This document shows, in pieces, positions 26,197 to 35,827 of a stretch of DNA of 64,000 nucleotides. Position 1 is the stretch's first letter. Every line of letters starts with the position of its first letter. Below the pieces are notes generated by a model, which ran no database searches, had not been told where the DNA came from, and saw only the letters and a list, made by a program, of their open reading frames with translations. The stretch spans positions 124,001 to 188,000 of the forward strand of contig NZ_NQKI01000003.1 in the NCBI RefSeq assembly GCF_002269125.1, in the 5' to 3' direction. The translations under genes and the position numbers were made by a program. Source of the stretch: Pseudomonas lundensis. GTDB lineage: Bacteria > Pseudomonadota > Gammaproteobacteria > Pseudomonadales > Pseudomonadaceae.

Positions 26197-27438
26197 TCAG
26201 GCCTGATGGTGCAACCAGCTTAATACCCCCAACCCGGCGGCGCGGCCACTGGCGAAACAGCCGGTGAGCAAATAGCCGCCAGTGGGCGCTTCCCAGTCCA
26301 GCATCTCGCCTGCGCAGAACACCCCCGGCAACTGTTTGAGCATCAAATGCTCGTCCAGCGCCTCAAAGGGTACGCCGCCTGCGCTGCTGATGGCCTCGTC
26401 CAGCGGACGTGGCGTGATCAGTTGCAATGGCAGCGCTTTGATCGCACGCGCCAGTTGGGCAGGGTTCGTGAAACATTCGGCGGGGGCCAATTCGCGCAGC
26501 AGCGCTGCTTTTACTCCGTCCAGCCCGAGCTGGCTGTGCAGATGCTTGCTCATCGAGCGTGAGCCGCGCGGTTTGGCCAGCGCCTTTTCCACGTTATCCA
26601 CAGCCTTGCCCGGTAACAGGTCGATCAGAACCGTGGCTGCCCCTTGCTGGTTGATCGCTTCTCGAATCGGTGCCGACCACGCGTAAATCAGGCTGCCTTC
26701 TATACCACTGGCCGTGATCACGCATTCACCCAAACGCGGGCTGTGATGCTCCAGTGCGAGGGCGATATTTTTCAGCGGCGCACCGGCGAATTTGTTGCGC
26801 AATACCTCGCTCCAACCTGCCACCTCAAACCCGCAGTTGCTGGGTTGCAGCGGCGCCAGCGCGACACCGCGCTCAGCCAGCAGCGGCATCCACGCCCCAT
26901 CGGACCCGAGCCGCGCCCAACTGCCGCCTCCCAGTGCCAAAACCGTTGCGTCGGGGGTGATGTGTTTTTCACCTTCCGGGCTGTCGACGCGCAATGCGCC
27001 ATCGGGCAGCCAGCCTAACCAGCGATGGCGGGTGTGGATAACGACACCGGACTCGCGCAAACGCTTGAGCCAGGCGCGTAAAAGCGGCGCGGCTTTCATG
27101 TCGGTGGGGAACACCCGGCCCGAGCTGCCAACGAAGGTCTCGATCCCTAGCCCGTGAATCCACCGGCACAGCGCATCGGCATCAAAGGCACGCAACAGTG
27201 GCGCAATCTGTGGCGCCCGTTCGGCATAGCGTGAAAGAAAGGCAGGGTACGCTTCGGAATGGGTGATGTTCATGCCCCCGACCCCGGCCAGTAAAAACTT
27301 GCGCCCAACCGACGGCATGGCGTCGTACACATCAACGCGCACACCCGCCTGACTCAGCACTTCTGCGGCCATAAGGCCCGCCGGGCCACCGCCAATAATG
27401 GCAACATGAGGGGGAAGGGAAGTGATGGCGTCAGTCAT
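26197..27438 (-). CDS. HI0933-family NAD(P)/FAD-dependent oxidoreductase (TIGR03862 type)
   Basis: 413 residues with an N-terminal dinucleotide fold VAIIGGGPAGLMAAEVLSQAG (about 12-32), VGRKFLLAGVGGMNITHSE, a second Gly-rich motif LALGGGSWARLGSDG, and the C-terminal FAD motif GVFCAGEMLDWEAPTGGYLLTGCFASGRAAG. This is the HI0933/BaiN-like flavoprotein group; the reaction is not known. ATG 27438 (MTDAITSLPPHVAIIGG) is preferred over an in-frame start at 27489. It converges with rhlE. Confidence 0.9.
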   Translation of the reverse strand: MTDAITSLPPHVAIIGGGPAGLMAAEVLSQAGVRVDVYDAMPSVGRKFLLAGVGGMNITHSEAYPAFLSRYAERAPQIAPLLRAFDADALCRWIHGLGIETFVGSSGRVFPTDMKAAPLLRAWLKRLRESGVVIHTRHRWLGWLPDGALRVDSPEGEKHITPDATVLALGGGSWARLGSDGAWMPLLAERGVALAPLQPSNCGFEVAGWSEVLRNKFAGAPLKNIALALEHHSPRLGECVITASGIEGSLIYAWSAPIREAINQQGAATVLIDLLPGKAVDNVEKALAKPRGSRSMSKHLHSQLGLDGVKAALLRELAPAECFTNPAQLARAIKALPLQLITPRPLDEAISSAGGVPFEALDEHLMLKQLPGVFCAGEMLDWEAPTGGYLLTGCFASGRAAGLGVLSWLHHQA

Positions 27439-27492
27439 GGCAAGCTGCAAATCGGCGAAATAAGCGGCGCATTCTACCTGACTGCGCAAACC

Positions 27493-27530
27493 CGTAGTCG
27501 CTGCCCAGGCATGAGGCCGCGATCGGCCGT
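27493..27530. repeat. Partial REP-like element
   Basis: CGTAGTCGCTGCCCAGGCATGAGGCCGCGATCGGCCGTC resembles one arm of the Pseudomonas extragenic palindrome also seen at 681-770. No second arm is found nearby. The rest of the 280-base gap up to 27722 holds no gene. Confidence 0.4.
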
Positions 27531-27722
27531 CACGTTGCGTTAAATACCCACCGCGACGTCACGGCTCACGCGCCCGGTGCAGAGCGGCCCGGCAGCGGTT
27601 TTAGCCTGTGGCGACTGGATCTGTATGAAAAACATACAGCGCCTTGCAGGCCCCGTTCTGTATGGGCTGCAAGGGCTTTCACTCAGGTTATCCACAAGCA
27701 GCTCCACAGGCATTGTGGGTAA

Positions 27723-28643
27723 TTAATCGCAGCCCATTGAGCGCCAGACGCTGTGCGCGCTGTGATGCAAAATCCCATGGCGGCGCGCGAGCGCTTTACG
27801 GTCTTTGCTGTAGCCACCGCCGATTACCCCGACCACCGGTATGTCACGGCCCAGACAATGGCGCAGGACGGCTTCGTCACGCGCCGCGAGGCCTGCGTCA
27901 GTCAGTTTCAAATACCCCAACGCGTCATCCTGGTGGACATCGACCCCGGCGTCGTACAACACCAAGTCCGGCTGGTACAGCGGCAATAAGTAATTCAGCG
28001 CTTCATCCACTACTTGTAAATAGGCCGCATCGCCCATACCCATGGGCAGGCCAATGTCCCAGTCGCTTTGCGCCTTGCGCGCCGGAAAGTTCTTTTCGCA
28101 GTGCAGCGAAACAGTAACCGCCTCTGGCGTAGATTCCAGAATGCGGGCCGTGCCATCACCTTGGTGCACGTCGCAGTCAAAAATCAGCACGCGACTTACG
28201 CGCCCGCTTTCCAGCAAATAACGGCTGATGACTGCCAGATCATTGAAGATGCAAAAGCCCGCAGGGTGATCGTAGTGCGCGTGATGGGTGCCACCGGCCA
28301 AGTGGCAGGCCAAGCCGTGGCTCAATGCCTGTTCCGCGGCGAGCAAGGAGCCGCCGACTGCGCGAATCGTGCGCCGCGCCAGGGCTTCGCTCCAGGGCAG
28401 GCCCAGACGACGCTGATCTTCACGCGCCAGCTCGCCCGCCATGTAGCGCTCGATGTACGCCGGATCATGGGCGAGGGCGAGGATATCCACAGGGCATAGC
28501 TCGGGGCGAAGCAGGTCGGTGTCCCGGGTCAGCCCGGTTTCCACCAGGTGGTCGCGCAGCAGGCGGAATTTATCCATTGGGAAACGATGCTCGGGCGGGA
28601 ACGCCGGGCTGTAGTCATCGTGATAAATCAGCGGTAAAGGCAT
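27723..28643 (-). CDS. Histone-deacetylase-like zinc amidohydrolase
   Basis: 306 residues of the arginase/deacetylase fold. Visible residues: GGTHHAHYDHPAGFCIFNDLA (catalytic His pair and Tyr region), FDCDVHQGDGTA (zinc Asp/His), YDAGVDVHQDD (zinc Asp) and GVIGGGYS near the end. Bacterial members deacetylate acetylated lysine or small amides. ATG 28643 (MPLPLIYHDDYSPAFPPEHRF) is the family start; the longer frame to 28721 is not. It diverges from a GNAT acetyltransferase 91 bases away, an acetylation/deacetylation pair by position only. Confidence 0.92.
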   Translation of the reverse strand: MPLPLIYHDDYSPAFPPEHRFPMDKFRLLRDHLVETGLTRDTDLLRPELCPVDILALAHDPAYIERYMAGELAREDQRRLGLPWSEALARRTIRAVGGSLLAAEQALSHGLACHLAGGTHHAHYDHPAGFCIFNDLAVISRYLLESGRVSRVLIFDCDVHQGDGTARILESTPEAVTVSLHCEKNFPARKAQSDWDIGLPMGMGDAAYLQVVDEALNYLLPLYQPDLVLYDAGVDVHQDDALGYLKLTDAGLAARDEAVLRHCLGRDIPVVGVIGGGYSKDRKALARRHGILHHSAHSVWRSMGCD

Positions 28644-28734
28644 GGGGATTTCACGTCGGAACGAGCGCCGGATCTTAACAGCGCGGTACACTGCCCGACA
28701 GATGAAAAGCCCGGTCATCAATCGGAGGGGTTTG

Positions 28735-29304
28735 ATGGAGCAAATTCAGGAGCTCGAAAGTGCCCGTCTGCGCTTGCGTCCCTGGCGCGACACGGATCTG
28801 GCAGAGTTCGCTGCCATGTGCGCCGATCCCCAGGTCATGCGGTATTTTCCGGGGCTGCTTACTCGCCTCGAAAGTGCTGCCATGATTGGCCGTATTCGCG
28901 GTCACTTTGCTGAATATGGTTACGGGCTGTGGGCACTGGAGCGTAAAGACACGGGTGCGTTTATCGGCTTTACCGGTTTATGGAACGTCGGGTTCGATGC
29001 ACCGTTCACGCCGGCTGTCGAGATTGGCTGGCGCCTGGCGCCCGAACATTGGGGGTTGGGCTACGCCAGTGAAGCCGCCTGGGCAGTGTTGCGCTGCGCG
29101 TTTGACCGACTGGCGCTGGATCAAGTGGTGTCTTTTACCACCGAGGCCAATTTGCCTTCGCAAAAAGTGATGCAGGCCATCGGTATGCAGCGTGACCTGG
29201 CGGGAGATTTTGAACACCCGAAGCTCCCGGAGGGGCATGCATTGAGGCCCCACGTGCTGTATCGGATCAGTCGGGCGCAATGGTTGGAAACACTGCACGG
29301 ATAA
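28735..29304 (+). CDS. GNAT N-acetyltransferase, RimJ/RimL type
   Basis: 189 residues. The GNAT core is clear: ESARLRLRPWRDTDLAEFAAM at the start, IGFTGLWNV, EIGWRLAPEHWGLGYASEAAWAVLR (acetyl-CoA pyrophosphate loop), FTTEANLPSQKVMQAIGM. RimJ/RimL relatives acetylate N-termini or small amines; the substrate is unknown. ATG 28735 has GGAGGGG upstream. Confidence 0.9.
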   Translation: MEQIQELESARLRLRPWRDTDLAEFAAMCADPQVMRYFPGLLTRLESAAMIGRIRGHFAEYGYGLWALERKDTGAFIGFTGLWNVGFDAPFTPAVEIGWRLAPEHWGLGYASEAAWAVLRCAFDRLALDQVVSFTTEANLPSQKVMQAIGMQRDLAGDFEHPKLPEGHALRPHVLYRISRAQWLETLHG

Positions 29305-29410
29305 GCAGGCAAATGACTTTCAAGTTGTAGGTTAGGCGGCGAGTGCCGAATTTTGTTTGACCGTCGCAGCGAAGATTGCGCCGGTATTGCTCTGTGTGAG
29401 GAAAAACTGA

Positions 29411-30280
29411 ATGAGCCAAGTGTTGGATGATCTGGTCAATTTGCTGACCCTGGAACCGATCGAAGAGAACCTCTTTCGCGGCCGCAGTCAGGACTTGGGC
29501 TTTCGCCAGTTGTTCGGCGGTCAGGTGCTCGGCCAATCGTTGTCCGCCATGAGCCAGACGGTTGAAGACGCCCGGCACGTGCATTCGATGCATGGTTACT
29601 TCCTGCGGCCCGGCGATGCCGGACTGGCCGTGGTGTATCAGGTCGACCGGGTGCGCGATGGCGGCAGCTTCAGCACGCGCAGGGTGACGGCGATCCAGAA
29701 GGGCCAGCCGATTTTTACCTGCAGCGCGTCGTTTCAGTACGATGAAGGCGGATTCGAGCATCAGATTCCGATGCCCCAGGTGGTCGGCCCTGAGAATCTG
29801 CCCTCCGAGCTGGAGCTGATCCGTCAGCGCGCGCACCTGATTCCTGAGGCCATGCGCGAAAAACTGCTGTGTGCCAAACCCATCGAATTCCGTCCGGTGG
29901 TGGGGGAAGACCCGTTCAACCCCAAGGTCTGCGACCCGATCAAGTACGTCTGGTTTCGGGCCGACGGCGCGCTGGCCGATACCCCCGCGCTGCATAAGTA
30001 CCTGCTGGCTTACGCCTCGGACTTCGGCTTGCTGACCACCTCGCTGCTGCCTCATGGCAAAGGCGTGTGGCAAAAAGACATGCAAGTGGCCAGCCTCGAC
30101 CACGCCCTGTGGTTCCACGCAGACCTGCGTGCTGACGACTGGTTGCTGTATGCCATGGACAGCCCTTGGGCAGGCAACTCCCGGGGCTTCTCCCGCGGCA
30201 GCGTGTATAACCGCGCCGGGCAGTTGGTGGCATCGGTCACTCAGGAAGGTTTAATTCGCCATCGCAAGGACTGGGCATGA
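29411..30280 (+). CDS. tesB: Acyl-CoA thioesterase II
   Basis: 289 residues of the double-hotdog TesB family, which cleaves medium- and long-chain acyl-CoA to free acid and CoA. Motifs: FRGRSQDLGFRQLFGGQVLGQSL, HSMHGYFLRPGD, FSTRRVTAIQKGQPIF in the first hotdog; LDHALWFHADLRADDWLLY and SRGFSRGSVYNRAGQLVASVTQEGLIRH in the second, with the catalytic Asp/Thr/Gln set. The stop overlaps the HAD start by 4 bases (ATGA), so the two are translationally coupled. Confidence 0.96.
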   Translation: MSQVLDDLVNLLTLEPIEENLFRGRSQDLGFRQLFGGQVLGQSLSAMSQTVEDARHVHSMHGYFLRPGDAGLAVVYQVDRVRDGGSFSTRRVTAIQKGQPIFTCSASFQYDEGGFEHQIPMPQVVGPENLPSELELIRQRAHLIPEAMREKLLCAKPIEFRPVVGEDPFNPKVCDPIKYVWFRADGALADTPALHKYLLAYASDFGLLTTSLLPHGKGVWQKDMQVASLDHALWFHADLRADDWLLYAMDSPWAGNSRGFSRGSVYNRAGQLVASVTQEGLIRHRKDWA

Positions 30281-30867
30281 CGCTAAAAGATGTAAAGCAT
30301 TGGGTGTTTGACATGGACGGCACGCTAACCGTGGCGGTGCATGACTTCCAACTGATTCATCGCGAACTGTGTATCCCGGACGATGAAGACATCCTTACTC
30401 ACCTCGCCGGTTTGCCGCCCGCCGAATCGGCCGAAAAGCACGCCTGGCTGCTGGAGCACGAGCGTGAGCTGGCGCTGGCCTCGAAAGCGGCCCCTGGCGC
30501 GGTCGAGTTGGTTCTCGATCTCGTCGAGCGCGGCGTGCGTTTAGGCGTGTTGACCCGCAACGCACAGGAACTGGCGCGCATCACCCTCAAGGCTATCGGT
30601 CTTGAGCAATGTTTCGCGGCTCAAGACGTGTTGGGGCGTGACAACGCAGCGCACAAACCCGACCCCGATGGCCTGCTGAAACTGGCCAAAGCGTGGAACG
30701 TTGAGCCTGCGCAGATGGTGATGGTAGGGGATTTCCGTTTTGACCTTGAGTGCGGGCGTGCTGCTGGCAGCAAGACTGTGCTGGTCAACGTCCCTGAAAA
30801 CCCGTGGCCCGGTCTGGCCGACTGGCACGCCAGGGATTGTTTTGAACTGCGGCGTTTGTTGGCCTGA
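30277..30867 (+). CDS. HAD-IA family hydrolase
   Basis: 196 residues. HAD motifs: I FDMDGTLT (nucleophile Asp12), II GVLTRN, III KPDPDGLLK, IV MVGDFRFDLECGRAAG. The alpha-helical cap between motifs I and II marks subfamily IA (phosphoglycolate phosphatase-like). Substrate unknown. Overlaps tesB by 4 bases, so a shared operon is very likely. Confidence 0.9.
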   Translation: MTLKDVKHWVFDMDGTLTVAVHDFQLIHRELCIPDDEDILTHLAGLPPAESAEKHAWLLEHERELALASKAAPGAVELVLDLVERGVRLGVLTRNAQELARITLKAIGLEQCFAAQDVLGRDNAAHKPDPDGLLKLAKAWNVEPAQMVMVGDFRFDLECGRAAGSKTVLVNVPENPWPGLADWHARDCFELRRLLA

Positions 30868-30952
30868 CCTCGGCCAGTCTCACGTGTCACATGCGCAGCC
30901 CGATAGCCGCTACTTGTCAGCGGCTTTGCGGGTTGCGATATTTTTAAAACCG

Positions 30953-31846
30953 TTACAGGCTCGGTGCGGAAAAGGTGTCGCACTGATTAATGTCGCCATG
31001 CGCGAAACCGGTCTTGAACCACTTCACCCGTTGCGCCGAAGTACCGTGGGTAAAGGAGTCTGGCACTACGCGCCCTTGGCCTTGTTGCTGCAAACGGTCA
31101 TCACCAATGGCGTTTGCCGCGTTCAGCGCTTCCTCAATGTCACCCGGCTCCAGCCAGTTCAAGCGTTTTTGCGCAATGCTGGCCCACACGCCTGCCAGAC
31201 AGTCCGCTTGTAATTCCTGACGTACCAGCAAACCGCCATCGCCTTTCATGGGTTTGCCTTGCTGACGGGCCATTTGCATTTTCGACGATACGCCCAACAA
31301 CGTTTGCACGTGATGGCCCACTTCATGGGCAATCACATACGCCTGGGCAAAATCCCCTGCGGCTTGAAAGCGCTGAGCCATCTCCTGGAAAAAGCTCATG
31401 TCCAGGTAGACTTTCTGGTCGGCTGGGCAGTAAAAAGGTCCGCTGGCGGAGGAGGCAGAGCCGCACGCCGAGTTGATCTGACCACTGAACAACACCAGGG
31501 TCGGGTCTTTATAGGTGCGGCCAGACTGCTGAAAGACCTGACGCCATGTGTCTTCGGTGTCGCCCAGCACGGCACGCACGAACTCGGCTTGTTGATCGTT
31601 GGCAGGCGGCGCATGGCCTGTTTGTTGCGAGACCTGCGGCGATGATTGCTCCGTCAACTGGCCGCTCAACTGCCCGAGAATTTGCAGGGGGTCCTGCCCG
31701 GTCAGCAAGCCGAAACCGACGATGACCACAACGGCCATCAGGCTCAAGCCTTTACCGCCCCCGATGCGCATCCCGCCGCCGCCTCCGGTACTTTGATCGC
31801 GCACGTCTTCCACGTTGTCGCTACGCCGGCCTTTTTTCCAAAGCAT
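30953..31846 (-). CDS. YpfJ-family neutral zinc metallopeptidase
   Basis: About 297 residues. The cytoplasmic N-terminus is Arg/Gly-rich (MLWKKGRRSDNVEDVRDQST, then a GGGGG run), a single membrane helix follows (LMAVVVIVGFGLLTG), then a periplasmic peptidase domain with AHEVGHHVQ (HExxH zinc site) and QELQADCLAGVW (third ligand Glu). NSACGSAS and FYCPAD hold paired Cys. ATG 31846 has GAGG upstream. Target proteins are unknown. Confidence 0.92.
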   Translation of the reverse strand: MLWKKGRRSDNVEDVRDQSTGGGGGMRIGGGKGLSLMAVVVIVGFGLLTGQDPLQILGQLSGQLTEQSSPQVSQQTGHAPPANDQQAEFVRAVLGDTEDTWRQVFQQSGRTYKDPTLVLFSGQINSACGSASSASGPFYCPADQKVYLDMSFFQEMAQRFQAAGDFAQAYVIAHEVGHHVQTLLGVSSKMQMARQQGKPMKGDGGLLVRQELQADCLAGVWASIAQKRLNWLEPGDIEEALNAANAIGDDRLQQQGQGRVVPDSFTHGTSAQRVKWFKTGFAHGDINQCDTFSAPSL

Positions 31847-32705
31847 GGAGGTTTCCTCTATCAATCGTTTTCATAAGTGTTGTTGCTGACGGAGGGCTGC
31901 GCCAGCCCGGCTGTCAGACGCTCTTGCACAGACCGCGGAGTGTGGCACTTAGTGCTATGACGCCGCAGTGATAAGTTCAGATAGATGGCAGTCACCCTGA
32001 GGGTCAATCGAAAAACATTCTTGAGAAAAACTAAAAGGGGGCCGCTTTCCTTCATGCTCCAGGGAGCCGGTTTTTCGGGGATGGATCTCAGCGGCTTGTT
32101 CCTCGGGGAAGTGACCTGCCTAAGGTTGAGCATGGACGAAAAGCTCAAATCGACAACTCACTCTGTTTCCTTTGCGGCACGCCGGGCAACAGATGCGGCA
32201 AGCCAAGAAACCCTGGTAGAAGCCGAGGATGAACGGGCAAGGCATGGAACCCCATGCAAAGGTCGGAAAACAGCGCAAGCCCTGAAGCAGACGCTTTTCA
32301 CGCTGCCCTGACGGGGTCAGGGCATTGGTCGTCTCAACGTGATTGAGGGACTGGCCTCCGTTGCAGCTTCACGCTGAATTGAAATTTCTGACGGCTTATT
32401 GCAGACGTATCGTTCTAGATCGTTGGCCTATGTCACGCAGTGTCTTCAGACGCATGCCTCAGTATTTTCCTGCGTATTGACGAAAGGCTTGCTGCGAAGC
32501 GTCAAGAAAGACGTCACTGCTGACGCTTAACCAGAGAATAACCAAGGCCCCGAACAGCGGTGGGCGGTGCTGGGCGGTTAGGGTTTGGCCGTAAGAAGTG
32601 GCAGTGGAGTCCCCGAGCGCAGGGTGCAAGCGACGTTAAAAAGCGTACTCGGCGGAGTGCCGGGGCAGGGGGAAGGTTTTACGAACGCTTCGCGTCCGAT
32701 TACAG
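31847..32705. other. Long gene-free interval between the YpfJ-type peptidase gene and trmA
   Basis: About 860 bases without a convincing ORF; short frames (31861-32148 minus, 31985-32311 plus) have no homology I recognise, poor codon use and no ribosome site. A compact hairpin lies at 32304-32324 (TGCCCTGAC/GTCAGGGCA, 3-base loop). The strand-specific terminator at 32706-32769 shows that a plus-strand transcript passes through the right part, so a non-coding RNA is likely somewhere here. Confidence 0.45.
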
Positions 32706-32769
32706 CCTCGGGGCTCTTGAGCGACGACAGGTGAGCTTGTGTAGTCGCTCAAGAGCCCCGAGGTTTTTT
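32706..32769 (+). terminator. 20-bp perfect hairpin terminator, plus strand
   Basis: CCTCGGGGCTCTTGAGCGAC (32706-32725) is perfectly inverted at 32744-32763, with an 18-base loop and six T at 32764-32769. The minus side has no T-run. It lies 8 bases from the trmA stop but in the wrong sense for trmA, so it ends a plus-strand RNA coming from the gene-free interval. Confidence 0.8.
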
Positions 32770-32777
32770 ACAGCCGC

Positions 32778-33866
32778 TTATCGGCGAACCAGCAGCACAC
32801 CGGATTCCATGTGGTGGGTCCACGGGAATTGGTCAAACACCGCGCAACGCTCGATGCGGTGGGTGTCGTGCAGTTGGGCGATGTTCTCGGCCAGGGTCAG
32901 CGGGTTACACGAGATATACAGAATGTTGTCGAAGCGTCGGGTCAGTTCGCAGGTGTCCGGGTCCATGCCAGCACGGGGCGGGTCAACGAACACACTGCCA
33001 AAGTCGTAGCTTTTCAGGTCAATGCCCTGCAAACGCCGGAACGGACGCACTTCATTCAGCGCCTCGGTCAACTCTTCAGCCGACAACCTGACCAGCGTGA
33101 CGTTATCCACAGCGTTGTCGCTGAGGTTGTTGAGCGCGGCATACACTGAGGTCTTGCTGATTTCAGTGGCCAGCACTTTGCGCACACGGGTGGCCAGCGG
33201 CAAGGTGAAGTTGCCGTTGCCGCAATACAGCTCCAGCAAGTCATCCGAACGCTCGCCGAGCGCCTCGTAGGCCCAATTGAGCATCTTTTGGTTCACCGTG
33301 CCGTTAGGCTGGGTGAACGCGCCTTCAGGCTGTTGATAACTGAAGGTGCGACCTGCCACCTCCAGTTTTTCCACCACATGATCGCGCCCGATCACGACAC
33401 GCTTGCCTTTGGAACGGCCAATCACGCTGATGTCGAGGTCTTGAGCCAGCTGTTCGGCTGCCTGTTGCCAGTGCTCATCCAGCGGGCGGTGGTAGCACAA
33501 CGTGACCATCGCATCGCCTGCGAGGGTGGTCTGGAACTCCACCTGAAACAGCTTGTGGCTCAACGCGGAGCTGGCTTTCCAGGCGGCCTTGAGCTGCGGC
33601 ATCAACTGATTGATCCGCAGGCTGGCAATCGGAAAATCTTCGATCAGGATCGGCGTGCGTTTGTCTTCCGGGGAAAACATCGCGTAGTGACGCTCGCCGG
33701 CTTCGCGCCACAGGCGGAACTCGGCGCGCAGACGAAAGTGTGTCATCGGCGAGTCGAAGACTTGAGGTTCCGGCGCGTCGAACGGCGCCAGCAACTCGCG
33801 CAGACGGTTGGCCTTGGCCTCCAGCTCTACGGCGTACGTTGCAGAATCTAACGGCAAGGCACTCAT
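32778..33866 (-). CDS. trmA: tRNA (uracil-5-)-methyltransferase TrmA
   Basis: 362 residues, makes m5U54 (ribothymidine) in tRNA T-loops. Motifs: [37 protein letters not shown] (SAM site), VDPPRAGMD, and [15 protein letters not shown] with the catalytic Cys. Length and order are typical for TrmA and it lacks the Fe-S TRAM extension of RlmD. Its ATG overlaps the stop of the NCS2 permease gene by 4 bases (ATGA), so the two are co-translated. Confidence 0.96.
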   Translation of the reverse strand: MSALPLDSATYAVELEAKANRLRELLAPFDAPEPQVFDSPMTHFRLRAEFRLWREAGERHYAMFSPEDKRTPILIEDFPIASLRINQLMPQLKAAWKASSALSHKLFQVEFQTTLAGDAMVTLCYHRPLDEHWQQAAEQLAQDLDISVIGRSKGKRVVIGRDHVVEKLEVAGRTFSYQQPEGAFTQPNGTVNQKMLNWAYEALGERSDDLLELYCGNGNFTLPLATRVRKVLATEISKTSVYAALNNLSDNAVDNVTLVRLSAEELTEALNEVRPFRRLQGIDLKSYDFGSVFVDPPRAGMDPDTCELTRRFDNILYISCNPLTLAENIAQLHDTHRIERCAVFDQFPWTHHMESGVLLVRR

Positions 33867-35158
33867 GCGTTAAACCAACCCAATTTGACCACGAACAAGA
33901 CCGACAGAATGATTAATGGCGCATTCAGCTCACGGGCGCGGCCCGACAGCAACTTGATCACTGTCCAGGAAATGAAGCCGAAGGCGATACCGTTGGCGAT
34001 GGAATACGTGAACGGCATGGCCAGCGCGGTAATGACCACGGGCGCGGCAACGGTCACGTCGTCCCATTCGATCTCGGCCAGGCCGCTCATCATCAGCACG
34101 GCCACGAACATCAGGGCTGGCGCGGTGGCGAATGCCGGTACGCTGGCGGCCAAGGGCGAGAAGAACAGTGCCAGCAAGAACATGATGCCGACCACGATGG
34201 CGGTCAGACCGGTACGGCCCCCAGCGCTCACGCCAGCAGCCGATTCGATGTAGCTGGTGGTGGTGGAGGTACCCAGCAACGAACCGGCCATGGCCGCGGT
34301 GCTGTCAGCAATCAGGGCACGGCCCATTTTCGGCATATGGCCGTCTTTGCCCATCAGGCCTGCACGCTTGGCAACCCCGATCAGGGTGCCCGAGTTGTCA
34401 AACAGGTCAACGAACAGGAACGCAAAGATCACGCTGATCAGGCCGATGTCCAGCGCGCCTTTGATGTCCAGTTGCAGGAAGGTTGGGGCCAGCGAAGGCG
34501 GCATCGACATCACACCACCGAACGCGGTCACGCCCATCAGGATAGAGGCGACGGTCACGCCCAGAATGCCGATCAGCACTGCGCCCCGAACTTTCATGGC
34601 TTCCAGCGCCACGATCACGGCAAAGCCCAGCGAAGCCAGGATGACTTTTGGTTGAGTCAGGTCGCCCATGCCGACCAGTGTGGCCTGGTTGGCCACCACG
34701 ATGCCGGCGTTACCCAGTGCGATCAGCGCCAAAAACAGGCCGATACCGGCGGCAATCGCTGAGCGCAGGGGCAGCGGAATGCTGTTGATGATCCATTCGC
34801 GGATGCGAAAAATCGACAGCAGGAAGAACAATACGGCGGAAATGAAGACGGCACCCAGCGCAACTTGCCAGGTGTGACCCATGTGCAGGACCACGGTGTA
34901 GGTGAAGAAGGCGTTCAGGCCCATGCCCGGAGCCAGCGCAATCGGGTAGTTGGCGATGATGCCCATGATTGCCGAACCGATGGCGGCCGCCAGGCAGGTT
35001 GCGACAAACACTGCGCCTTTATCCATGCCGGTTTCGCCGAGGATGCTCGGGTTTACGAACAGGATATAGGCCATTGCCAGAAACGTGGTGATCCCCGCAA
35101 GGATCTCGGTACGCACGTTGGTGTTGTGTGCCTTGAGTTGAAACAGCCTTTCCAGCAT
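33863..35158 (-). CDS. NCS2-family (AzgA type) purine permease
   Basis: About 431 residues, 12-14 helices. AzgA-group features: [36 protein letters not shown] at the start, [30 protein letters not shown] and [15 protein letters not shown]. Such permeases take up adenine, guanine or hypoxanthine with protons. ATG 35158 (MLERLFQ) has GGGGAC upstream; the ORF extension to 35191 is not supported. First gene of a two-gene unit with trmA. No purine riboswitch was recognised in the 200-base leader. Confidence 0.92.
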   Translation of the reverse strand: MLERLFQLKAHNTNVRTEILAGITTFLAMAYILFVNPSILGETGMDKGAVFVATCLAAAIGSAIMGIIANYPIALAPGMGLNAFFTYTVVLHMGHTWQVALGAVFISAVLFFLLSIFRIREWIINSIPLPLRSAIAAGIGLFLALIALGNAGIVVANQATLVGMGDLTQPKVILASLGFAVIVALEAMKVRGAVLIGILGVTVASILMGVTAFGGVMSMPPSLAPTFLQLDIKGALDIGLISVIFAFLFVDLFDNSGTLIGVAKRAGLMGKDGHMPKMGRALIADSTAAMAGSLLGTSTTTSYIESAAGVSAGGRTGLTAIVVGIMFLLALFFSPLAASVPAFATAPALMFVAVLMMSGLAEIEWDDVTVAAPVVITALAMPFTYSIANGIAFGFISWTVIKLLSGRARELNAPLIILSVLFVVKLGWFNA

Positions 35159-35369
35159 GCCAGTCCCCGTGGCGCCCCCAGGCGCCGTCATTAAATCGTT
35201 TTCAACAGCAAAGCACAGACTTGTAACGCCTGAAGTTTTTCTGTCTGTCGGAAAAAGCCGCGCATCATACCAGCAGCTTCAGCGTATGGCTGCTTTGGTT
35301 TGGGTGAGCGGCGATGTTTTGTAACGTCTAGGTGACAGGCATACTGTGTGCCAGTTTTTCGGGGGGCTT

Positions 35370-35807
35370 ATGACACGCACTATCAAATCTGTTTTGGCTT
35401 GTTTGAGCCTGTTCCTCAGCGCAGGCCTCAATGCGGCACCCGCGCTGCCCTTGAGTGCGCTCGAAGTTTTGCAGGTGGTGTCTAAGACGGGCGCGACAGA
35501 GGAGGTGCGTGGTAATGAGAAAACCCGTAGAGCGCACCATGGCGACACTATCAAGGTGCATGTGCTGGAGCGGGGTTATGGCAGTAACCAGCCGTGGGTA
35601 ACCTTCAATGGGCATGAGGTAGATGGCACGCGCACACCGGTGTGTAACCGGGGTGAGGGGCTTGTGACCTGTAATGGTGCAGGCACCACAGTGGGTTACC
35701 TCTATACCTTCACGTTTCGTAACACCGATGGCGGGTGGTTCGAGTTTACTAACACCTCGCTGGTGCCACCGCACAACCGGCTGAGTGCACGCCTCTATAT
35801 AAAGTAG
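35370..35807 (+). CDS. Small secreted protein, probable DUF4879 (YolA-like)
   Basis: About 145 residues with a signal peptide (TRTIKSVLACLSLFLSAGLNAAPA). The mature part starts LPLSALEVLQVVSKTGATEE and ends SLVPPHNRLSARLYIK, which resembles DUF4879/YolA proteins as I remember them; family assignment is moderate. Two Cys (PVCNRGEGLVTCNG) could form a disulfide. ATG 35370 has a GGGGGG ribosome site. It stands alone between the permease promoter and a convergent MFS gene. Function unknown. Confidence 0.72.
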   Translation: MTRTIKSVLACLSLFLSAGLNAAPALPLSALEVLQVVSKTGATEEVRGNEKTRRAHHGDTIKVHVLERGYGSNQPWVTFNGHEVDGTRTPVCNRGEGLVTCNGAGTTVGYLYTFTFRNTDGGWFEFTNTSLVPPHNRLSARLYIK

Positions 35808-35827
35808 CTGCTCCCAATCGGTAGCGA

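Noticed and set aside
31985..32311. 108-residue frame in the gene-free interval
   Set aside because: No ribosome site, no recognisable family and poor codon use; a short frame here is expected by chance.
32706..32763. Integron attC site or transposon end
   Set aside because: The perfect stem is followed by a T-run and there is no integrase, transposase or target duplication nearby.
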